This document shows, one piece after another, positions 1-5,259 of a DNA stretch of 7,888 nt (the stretch's first letter is position 1; each line of letters begins with the position of its first letter). The stretch covers positions 1-7,888 of the forward strand of contig CANHKE010000047.1 of assembly GCA_947461155.1 (NCBI GenBank). Reading direction: 5' to 3'. Below the pieces are notes generated by a model. That model was not told the DNA's origin, did no database searches, and worked only from the letters and a program-made list of their open reading frames with translations. This DNA comes from Cytophagaceae bacterium. GTDB lineage: Bacteria > Bacteroidota > Bacteroidia > Cytophagales > Spirosomataceae. The translations under genes and the position numbers were made by a program.

Positions 1-259
1 AATAGATGTCATCTAAGGCAACGCCCGTACCATCTTGAATAGCCTGATGAATCATCAGTACATCTTCCCGCTGGTAAATGCCTTTGGCAATACCGCTTTG
101 ATTTGTAATAATGATCAACAAATATCCCGCGTCTTTGAATGCTTGTAACGCTTCAGCAACTCCTGGCGGAATGATGAAATCCTCCATACGGTACACGTAA
201 TCGACACGGTCCACGTTCAAGACGCCGTCCCGGTCTAAAAAAATACACTTTTGTTTCAT
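1..259 (-). CDS. gmhB: GmhB-type HAD-IIIA phosphatase (partial, N-terminal 86 residues)
   Basis: This gene starts at the ATG whose complement lies at 257-259 and runs off the left edge, leaving 86 complete codons. The visible part has HAD motif I as FLDRDGVLN (nucleophile D9, acid/base D11) and motif II as ITNQSGIAKG (T52-G60). This pairing is typical of the HAD-IIIA branch containing D-glycero-D-manno-heptose 1,7-bisphosphate 7-phosphatase. That enzyme removes the C7 phosphate in the cytoplasm during ADP-heptose synthesis for the LPS inner core. Family members are about 180 residues, so roughly half is missing, including the Cys/His zinc loop and motif III that would settle the identity. The N-terminal half of HisB carries similar motifs and is the main alternative. 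The start lies 4 nt after the stop of the upstream membrane-protein gene, so the two are probably co-transcribed. Confidence 0.8.
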   Translation of the reverse strand, partial: MKQKCIFLDRDGVLNVDRVDYVYRMEDFIIPPGVAEALQAFKDAGYLLIIITNQSGIAKGIYQREDVLMIHQAIQDGTGVALDDIY

Positions 260-263
260 TAAA

Positions 264-701
264 CTAGAATAAACGACTCCAAGGGATGCGGCTCAAAATC
301 AAGACTAATGCAGCCAATGTAAAAATTAAGGCATTTTTATGCTTCGCAGCGTCTGCAATTGCCTTTTTGTTTTTGGCATTGTTTACCGTCGCTAATACCA
401 CCGCGATGATGTTCACCGAAATGTGCTCAACTGCTAATAAACGCGTAGCTGGATCCTTCATCGCCGCGCCAAAATCAGCGAATGCCGCCGTTGTTACCGG
501 GCTTAAGAAGAAATAAAGGGCTAAACCGATCAACAATTGCGTGTGCAGCGAGATCATGAAAAACAAACCGGCTTTGCGATCGGAATCCGTAAATAATGAA
601 TTATTTGACTGGCCGCGTAAGGCGCGCACAATCACATTGATACCCAAAATGAACACGACTACGAATAGTGCAATGTGAACGTTTGTAACAATTGAATACA
701 T
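264..701 (-). CDS. Small four-helix membrane protein, cytochrome b-like
   Basis: A predicted inner-membrane protein of 145 residues with four hydrophobic segments (about 9-28, 45-65, 88-106 and 124-140). Histidines sit at or near helix ends: H9, H53 (in SLHTQLLIGL), H93 (in AVEHIS) and H121 (in AKHKN). The layout resembles short Bacteroidota proteins often labelled 'cytochrome b', with HxQLLIGL, VEH and KHK signatures and a C-terminal IPW. Haem binding is an inference from the histidine pattern; no function is established. I chose the ATG at 701 (protein begins MYSIVTNVH) over an in-frame TTG at 728. The TTG lies inside a TAnnTTTG promoter box and would add nine residues atypical of the family. 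The gene is first of a likely pair with the GmhB-like gene, 4 nt downstream. Confidence 0.75.
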   Translation of the reverse strand: MYSIVTNVHIALFVVVFILGINVIVRALRGQSNNSLFTDSDRKAGLFFMISLHTQLLIGLALYFFLSPVTTAAFADFGAAMKDPATRLLAVEHISVNIIAVVLATVNNAKNKKAIADAAKHKNALIFTLAALVLILSRIPWSRLF

Positions 702-725
702 GGGATGATAAGTTTTGGTTTGACG

Positions 726-733
726 CAAAGATA
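726..733 (-). promoter_or_regulatory. Candidate Bacteroidota -7 box (TATCTTTG)
   Basis: Read on the minus strand, this is TATCTTTG, an exact match to the Bacteroidota sigma-70 -7 consensus TAnnTTTG. It lies about 25 nt upstream of the ATG at 701 of the membrane-protein gene, leaving a short leader. I see no TTTG at the expected -33 spacing (on the plus strand, a CAAA near 753-757), so only half of the promoter is supported. Confidence 0.5.
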
Positions 734-756
734 CAAAAAGCCCGCGGACCGTGACC

Positions 757-793
757 TTTGTTACGAATAATCCTCTATTTTTCTTTACCTTTG
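757..793 (+). promoter_or_regulatory. Candidate Bacteroidota promoter for the DUF983-lptG-eamA operon
   Basis: TACCTTTG at 786-793 matches the -7 consensus TAnnTTTG exactly and lies 22 nt before the ATG at 816. A TTTG at 757-760 could serve as the -33 element. The 25-nt spacing is longer than the usual 19-23, so the upstream element is weaker. The box is back to back with the minus-strand box at 726-733 in a 114-nt divergent intergenic region. No ribosome binding site of Shine-Dalgarno type precedes the start, only an A-rich stretch, which is normal for this phylum. Confidence 0.5.
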
Positions 794-815
794 GGCCATA
801 TTTACCCCCAAAAAG

Positions 816-1193
816 ATGTCAAATTCATCCGGTTTAAAGGCAGCCATCAATGCCCGTTGTCCACAGTGTCGCGAAGGTCGTTTGTTTAAATTCAAATGGT
901 GGAATTTGTTCAATTTCGCCCAAATGGAGGAAAAATGTTCCGCTTGCGGCATGCGTTACGAGATTGAGCCCGGATTTTTTTACGGCGCCATGTACATTTC
1001 CTACGCGTTTACCGTTGGAATCATGCTCGTGGGTGGCTTAATTATTTACAATGTTTTCAACGATCCGGATGCGATGGGCTATGTGATTCCAATCACATTG
1101 ATTTCCCTCGCGTTAGTTCCGGCTAATTTCCGTGTTTCCCGTGTGATTTTCATACATTTGTTCTCTGGCGTCACCTACCGTCCCAATAAATGA
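816..1193 (+). CDS. DUF983 family zinc-ribbon membrane protein
   Basis: This protein of 125 residues matches DUF983. An N-terminal cytoplasmic four-cysteine ribbon is formed by CPQCREG (C15, C18) and CSACG (C41, C44). The conserved motif GFFYGAMYISYAF (53-65) leads into two membrane segments (about 57-80 and 87-105), followed by FRVSRVIFIHLF near the C-terminus. The cysteines probably hold zinc; the biochemical role of the family is not established. The start follows a TAnnTTTG promoter box. The stop overlaps the next start as ATGA, so translation is probably coupled to the LptG-type permease downstream. This suggests, but does not show, a role in envelope assembly. Confidence 0.9.
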   Translation: MSNSSGLKAAINARCPQCREGRLFKFKWWNLFNFAQMEEKCSACGMRYEIEPGFFYGAMYISYAFTVGIMLVGGLIIYNVFNDPDAMGYVIPITLISLALVPANFRVSRVIFIHLFSGVTYRPNK

Positions 1194-2266
1194 AAATACT
1201 CGATTGGTACATTTTGAAAAAATTCTTGAAGACCTATGTCTTCGCTGTTTTTCTTATTGTATTGATTGTTATGGTGATTGATTACACCGAAAAAATCGAT
1301 GATTTCATCCGGAAAGAGGCGCCATTTCGCGCCATCATTTTCGATTATTACTTGAATTTTATCCCCTATTGGGCGAACTACATCAGTCCGCTCATGGTGT
1401 TTATTGCGACCGTTTTTTTTACGGCCAACATGGCCTCCAAGACGGAAATTATTGCCATTTTAAGCTCCGGAATTAGCTTTCCGCGCTTGATGCGGCCCTA
1501 TATTATTGGGTCTTCCATCATCGCAATTGGGACCTTCGTAATGATCGGTTGGATCGTCCCCAATGCCAATAAAATCCGCGTTCCCTTCGAGCACGAGTAC
1601 ATTAACGGAACCTATTATTTCGACAAGCGCGACGTGCACATCAAAATCGCTCCGGACGTTTATGCCTACATTGAGAGTTACGACAATAACTCGAATACCG
1701 GGTATCGCTTTAGTTTGGAGCGCATTGCCGATAATGAAATCAAGCAAAAATTGGTTTCGGACCGCATCACCTGGGATTCCGTCGCCAAAAAATGGACCAT
1801 ACACGATTATCGCATTCGCACGCTCGTGGGTGGTGGGAATGCGCTGGTGTATGGCGCGAAAATCGATACGACGCTCAATTTATTGCCAAAAGATTTCCAG
1901 AATAAGCACTTGCTGCATGAGACATTTACGTTGCCAGAGCTGAACCGACATATCGATTTGGTGCGGTCGCGGGGTGCGGATGGGATTGAGGTCTTCTTGA
2001 TTGAAAAATACCTGCGTTTTGCTAATCCGTTTTCAGTCATTATTTTAACGATTATTGGGTTCCTAGTTTCCGCACGTAAGGCGCGAGGTGGCGTGGGATT
2101 TCAGATTGCGCTGGGATTCTCTTTGGCATTTGTTTACATCCTGTTTTTCATGATGAGTAAGGGGATTGCGGAAGGTGGCGGGATGCCGCCGATGCTCGCG
2201 GTATGGTTACCGAATCTGGTATTTTCCGCGGTGGGTGTGGGACTTTACTATACGATTCCGCGATAA
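1190..2266 (+). CDS. lptG: LptF/LptG (YjgP/YjgQ) family LPS export permease
   Basis: An inner-membrane permease of 358 residues, a normal length for LptF/LptG. In the LptB2FG ABC transporter these proteins extract LPS from the inner membrane and pass it to the LptC/A bridge. TM1 lies at about 13-30, TM2 at 62-80 and TM3 at 104-124. A periplasmic jellyroll domain spans about 135-245, and TM4-TM6 lie at about 278-294, 303-322 and 335-354. Family hallmarks are TEIIAILSSGISFPRLMRP after TM2 (E86, G94, S96), the PNAN turn at 124-127, NPFSV at the start of TM4 and AVWLPN in TM6. The family match is firm. The choice of LptG over LptF rests on overall similarity only, because Bacteroidota often encode the two separately. 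The start overlaps the DUF983 stop by 4 nt and the EamA gene follows after 2 nt. Confidence 0.9.
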   Translation: MKILDWYILKKFLKTYVFAVFLIVLIVMVIDYTEKIDDFIRKEAPFRAIIFDYYLNFIPYWANYISPLMVFIATVFFTANMASKTEIIAILSSGISFPRLMRPYIIGSSIIAIGTFVMIGWIVPNANKIRVPFEHEYINGTYYFDKRDVHIKIAPDVYAYIESYDNNSNTGYRFSLERIADNEIKQKLVSDRITWDSVAKKWTIHDYRIRTLVGGGNALVYGAKIDTTLNLLPKDFQNKHLLHETFTLPELNRHIDLVRSRGADGIEVFLIEKYLRFANPFSVIILTIIGFLVSARKARGGVGFQIALGFSLAFVYILFFMMSKGIAEGGGMPPMLAVWLPNLVFSAVGVGLYYTIPR

Positions 2267-2268
2267 AG

Positions 2269-3141
2269 ATGACGCAAGCGCCCCGACTTCTCGACTATTT
2301 CAAGATTCATTTTATTGTGATTTTATACGCGTTCACTGCCATTTTGGGGAATGCGACGCAGGCCAATGCGCTCACCATCGTATTTTTTCGTTGTGTCATC
2401 GCGGCGGTGGGATTGGCTGGGATATTGGTTTTTTCCAAGCATTCGTTTCGCGTTTCGCGTGAAGTTTGGGGGGTTTGGCTGCTGAATGGGGTGTTTATCG
2501 CGCTGCATTGGTTATTGTTTTTCGGCGCCGCCAAAGTATCTACCGTAGCCATGTGCCTCGCGGGTCTTTCCACGCAAACGTTCTGGACATCGGTCATGGA
2601 GCCGATTGCGAAAAAACAAAAAATCGCCTGGGTCGAGGTATTTTTAGGCTTGATCGTTGTGGTGGCCTTGGGCATCATCTTTTCGGTCCAGTCCGGCCAA
2701 TGGCTCGGACTCGTCATGGGCATCGGATCCGGGTTTTTCGGGGCGCTATTTTCGGTGATTAATGGTAATTATACCCACTCCCATGATTCCAAATTGATTA
2801 CCGTATATGAGATGGCGGCCGCAGGCGTAATCACCGGGTTAGTTTGGGCGTATGGCTTAAGTTCGGGGGCGACAGGATTTGTGCCGCTGGGCCTTGACTG
2901 GTTATGGATTGGGATTTTAGCGGTGGTTTGTACGGTGTATGCCTATACGGAAACCATTCATTTGTATAAAGTATTCAGCGTTTTTTCAATCAATTTAGTG
3001 ATAACGCTCGAACCGGTTTATGGTATTTTACTCGCCGTCTTCATTTTCGGCCAAAAAGAAATCATGCATCCCGGCTTTTATTGGGGCACAGGGTTGTTGG
3101 TTTTAACGGTCATGGCCCACCCTTTTCTCAAGAAAAAATAA
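2269..3141 (+). CDS. EamA/DMT superfamily transporter
   Basis: A predicted ten-helix inner-membrane transporter of 290 residues made of two EamA repeats (about 12-140 and 147-286). Each repeat carries an EP motif near its end (MEPI in the first, LEPVYGILLAVFIFGQKE in the second), the standard mark of drug/metabolite transporters. Such proteins export or import small metabolites such as amino acids, nucleosides or cofactors; the substrate cannot be predicted here. I chose the ATG at 2269, 2 nt after the lptG stop. An in-frame ATG at 2203 would add 22 residues lying wholly inside the lptG reading frame, with no membrane-protein character. Tight spacing makes it the third gene of the DUF983-lptG operon, although the link to LPS may only be transcriptional. 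Confidence 0.9.
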   Translation: MTQAPRLLDYFKIHFIVILYAFTAILGNATQANALTIVFFRCVIAAVGLAGILVFSKHSFRVSREVWGVWLLNGVFIALHWLLFFGAAKVSTVAMCLAGLSTQTFWTSVMEPIAKKQKIAWVEVFLGLIVVVALGIIFSVQSGQWLGLVMGIGSGFFGALFSVINGNYTHSHDSKLITVYEMAAAGVITGLVWAYGLSSGATGFVPLGLDWLWIGILAVVCTVYAYTETIHLYKVFSVFSINLVITLEPVYGILLAVFIFGQKEIMHPGFYWGTGLLVLTVMAHPFLKKK

Positions 3142-3187
3142 TCAGTTTCCTGGTCAATAACCCATAGGAAAAATCCTCACTACCCCT

Positions 3188-3195
3188 TAGCTTTG
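3188..3195 (+). promoter_or_regulatory. Possible -7 box for the sugar cassette (TAGCTTTG)
   Basis: TAGCTTTG matches TAnnTTTG exactly and sits 47 nt before the ATG at 3242. It lies entirely inside the left arm of the 3188-3222 inverted repeat, so a dimeric regulator binding the repeat would occlude it. I see no good TTTG at the -33 position, so it may be a coincidence of the palindrome. Confidence 0.3.
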
Positions 3196-3222
3196 CCAAA
3201 CCTTGGAGGATTGGCAAAGCTA
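3188..3222. repeat. Perfect 12-bp inverted repeat before the sugar cassette
   Basis: The arms TAGCTTTGCCAA (3188-3199) and TTGGCAAAGCTA (3211-3222) are perfect inverted repeats. Inside them, CCT (3201-3203) can pair with AGG (3207-3209) after one A-A mismatch, giving an almost continuous 35-nt hairpin with a 3-nt loop. No T-run follows on either strand, so it is not a textbook intrinsic terminator. The left arm contains TAGCTTTG, and a separate perfect palindrome TAGAGCTCTA overlaps the right end (3221-3230). Possible roles are an operator, an mRNA hairpin ending the eamA transcript or stabilising the next one, or one copy of a dispersed palindromic repeat. Confidence 0.75.
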
Positions 3223-3241
3223 GAGCTCTAAATCTAAACCT

Positions 3242-4072
3242 ATGAAACACCCAGTCGCATTGAACCTGCTCGTTTATGGGCCGGAAATGAATCAACATGT
3301 ATTGTCGGAGTTAGCATTTATTGCGCAGACGGGGTATCAAGGCATCGAAATTCCCATTTTTGAGACTGATTTTTACAAATGGCCGGCTTGGAAAGTAGAA
3401 GCGGACCGGCTCGGCTTATCGATTTTTGCCTGCGGCATCGCAGGACCTGAGCAAAACCTGATTTCTCCGGATCCTAAGATTCGCGCGGCGGGTTTGGCGT
3501 ATATCAAAGCCGCGACGGACGTCGCCGCGCAGCTCGGATCTCCTTATTTATCCGGACCAATCCATTCCGCCTTGGGTGTTTTCACTGGACAAGCTGCCAC
3601 GGAACAAGAAATCAGCTGGGCCGTGGAGGGCATGCGCGAAGCCGCAGACCACGCCGCCACGAAAAATATCACCATTTGCCTGGAATATCTGAATCGATTT
3701 GAGAGTTATTTGGTGTCCTGTGCGGAGGAACTATACAGCTTGGTGAAACGCATCGATCACCCTAATGTCCGCATCATGTTTGATACCTTCCACGCGAATA
3801 TCGAAGAAAAAAATACTTCGGACGCCATGAAACACATCGCAGACCTTACCCCACATGTGCAAATTTCTGAGAGCACACGCGGCATATTAGGTGAAGGGCA
3901 GGTAAATATTCCCGAATTTTTGAATACCTTAAGCGACCTAAATTATGACGGATGGATTGTAGTAGAGTCCTTTGGGACAAAATTGCCTGCTGCGCATATT
4001 TGGCGAAAAATGTTTACCAATGAGCGGGAGTTGATTGAGAAATCGTATCGCTATTTACAGTCCCTAGGCTAA
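3242..4072 (+). CDS. D-tagatose/D-psicose 3-epimerase-like sugar isomerase/epimerase
   Basis: A cytoplasmic TIM-barrel protein of 276 residues (AP endonuclease 2 / xylose isomerase-like family), without a signal peptide. It carries the full D-tagatose 3-epimerase type active-site set. Probable metal ligands are E148 (CLEYLNRFE), D181 (FDTFH), H205 (PHVQIS) and E242 (VVESF). Probable substrate contacts are E154, H184 and R213 (STRG). Ligand spacing is close to that of the characterised Pseudomonas cichorii enzyme (152, 185, 211, 246). GPIHSALG (105-112) fits the substrate loop. The expected chemistry is C3 epimerisation of a keto-sugar, but relatives in glycoside clusters also act as 3-keto-glycoside lyases. 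It starts the cassette with the Gfo/Idh/MocA and ThuA-fusion genes. Its last three sense codons and stop form part of a hairpin (4061-4082). Confidence 0.88.
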   Translation: MKHPVALNLLVYGPEMNQHVLSELAFIAQTGYQGIEIPIFETDFYKWPAWKVEADRLGLSIFACGIAGPEQNLISPDPKIRAAGLAYIKAATDVAAQLGSPYLSGPIHSALGVFTGQAATEQEISWAVEGMREAADHAATKNITICLEYLNRFESYLVSCAEELYSLVKRIDHPNVRIMFDTFHANIEEKNTSDAMKHIADLTPHVQISESTRGILGEGQVNIPEFLNTLSDLNYDGWIVVESFGTKLPAAHIWRKMFTNERELIEKSYRYLQSLG

Positions 4073-4126
4073 AGCCCAGGGATATCAAATAAAAGAAAAA
4101 TTATAACCCCAGGTTTTAACCTGGGG
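4061..4126. repeat. Pair of related inverted palindromes (REP-doublet-like)
   Basis: The first hairpin pairs TCCCTAGGCT (4061-4070) with AGCCCAGGGA (4073-4082), with one mismatch. It includes the stop codon of the epimerase gene. The second pairs CCCCAGGT (4107-4114) with ACCTGGGG (4119-4126) around a TTTA loop. The reverse complement of the second aligns with the first at 15 of 21 positions, sharing the core pattern CCCyAGGyTAAArCC. The two are therefore copies of one palindrome in opposite orientation, separated by an AT-rich spacer of 24 nt. This architecture resembles REP doublets (REPINs) spread by RAYT transposases. No T-run follows the second hairpin, so a simple terminator is unlikely; mRNA processing or attenuation is also possible. 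Confidence 0.6.
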
Positions 4127-4143
4127 GCATTAACTATAAACCT

Positions 4144-5256
4144 ATGAAAAAATACAACGTAGCCATCGTCGGCCTGGGATTTGGAGCGGAATTCATTCCC
4201 ATTTATCTAAAACATCCATTGGCAAATATGTATGCCATTTGCCAGCGCAACGAGGAAAAACTGAATTCCATCGGCGACGCGTATGGCATCGCGACGCGCT
4301 ACACGGATTTTGAAAAATTGATTCAAGACCCGAATGTCGACGTAGTTCACATCAACTCCCCAATTCACTTACACGCCGAACAAACGCTTAAAGCGCTCAA
4401 CGCCGGAAAACATGTAGCCTGTACCGTTCCGATGGCCACTTCGGTCGAAGAATGCAAAGCCATCGTGGAAGCCAGCAAGCGCATGGGGAAAAAATACATG
4501 ATGATGGAAACGGTCGTATACGCCCGTGAATTTTTATACATCAAAGAACTATACGAAAAAGGCGAGTTGGGGAAAGTTCAGTTTTTGAAGGCTTCGCACC
4601 AACAAGACATGGACGGTTGGCCGGATTACTGGCCAGGCCTCCCTCCGATGCACTACGCGACACACTGCGTAGGCCCGGTTGCCGGATTATTAAAACTCGA
4701 AGCGGAATACGTTTCTTGTTTTGGATCGGGAACAATCCGCGAGGAACTGATCCAGCATTACAATTCTCCCTTCGCCGTCGAATCCGCACACATTAAATTC
4801 CGCGATTCCGACCTAAGCGCGATGGTTTACCGCTCACTATTCGATGTCGCTCGCCAATACCGCGAAAGTTTCGAGGTTTACGGTTCCAAAAAATCAGTTG
4901 AATGGCCTTTAATCGAAGGCGAAGAATTGGTTATTCATACGGCCAAAAAACCCGAGCCAGAAATCCCAAGCAAAGTCCCTACACCGGATTTCGCACATTA
5001 TTTACCGGAAGAAATCCAGCGATTCACCACGAAAGGTGTTTACGACGAAGATGAAAATACCCACCTTTCCTTTACGCAAGGTGGCGGCCACGGCGGTTCT
5101 CACCCACATTTGGTCAACGAATTTTTACAAGCGCTAGCCGCTGATCGCGATCCGTTCCCGAACGCTCCGCAGTCGGCAAACTGGACATCCGTAGGCATTT
5201 TAGCCCACGAATCTGCCCTTCAAGGTGGAAAAATCATTGAAATCCCTAAATTCTAA
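4144..5256 (+). CDS. Gfo/Idh/MocA family oxidoreductase with atypical EKP motif
   Basis: A cytoplasmic protein of 370 residues with an N-terminal Rossmann domain (VAIVGLGFGAEF, 6-17) and a C-terminal alpha/beta dimerisation and substrate domain. The family uses NAD(P) to oxidise, reduce or rearrange sugars and cyclitols. HINSPIHLHAEQTLKALNAGKH (69-90) is typical of the family. The EKP motif that normally follows reads ACTVPMATS (92-100), so the conserved lysine is a valine (V95). Likely substrate-site segments are YWPGLPPMHYATHCVGP (162-178; H170, H174) and GGGHGGSH (313-320). The latter recalls the GHGG segment of GH109-type Gfo/Idh proteins. The gene lies 71 nt after the epimerase and 3 nt before the ThuA fusion, so it probably acts on the same pathway. 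A ThuB-like 3-keto-sugar reaction is an inference. Confidence 0.88.
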   Translation: MKKYNVAIVGLGFGAEFIPIYLKHPLANMYAICQRNEEKLNSIGDAYGIATRYTDFEKLIQDPNVDVVHINSPIHLHAEQTLKALNAGKHVACTVPMATSVEECKAIVEASKRMGKKYMMMETVVYAREFLYIKELYEKGELGKVQFLKASHQQDMDGWPDYWPGLPPMHYATHCVGPVAGLLKLEAEYVSCFGSGTIREELIQHYNSPFAVESAHIKFRDSDLSAMVYRSLFDVARQYRESFEVYGSKKSVEWPLIEGEELVIHTAKKPEPEIPSKVPTPDFAHYLPEEIQRFTTKGVYDEDENTHLSFTQGGGHGGSHPHLVNEFLQALAADRDPFPNAPQSANWTSVGILAHESALQGGKIIEIPKF

Positions 5257-5259
5257 GCC

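Noticed and set aside
1..259. HisB (histidinol-phosphatase) as the identity of the left-edge phosphatase
   Set aside because: The NQSGIAKG context fits GmhB better and no histidine biosynthesis genes are nearby, but the missing C-terminal half keeps this open.
1460..1804. Antisense open frame of 114 codons opposite lptG
   Set aside because: It is a shadow of the LptG periplasmic domain, with no start context or family signature.
2203..2268. 22-residue N-terminal extension of the EamA transporter
   Set aside because: It lies entirely within lptG in another frame, and the ATG at 2269 immediately after the lptG stop gives the usual family N-terminus.
3188..3222. Intrinsic terminator for the DUF983-lptG-eamA operon
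   Set aside because: The stem is strong but no T-run follows on either strand, so I list it as an inverted repeat. A termination role is not excluded.
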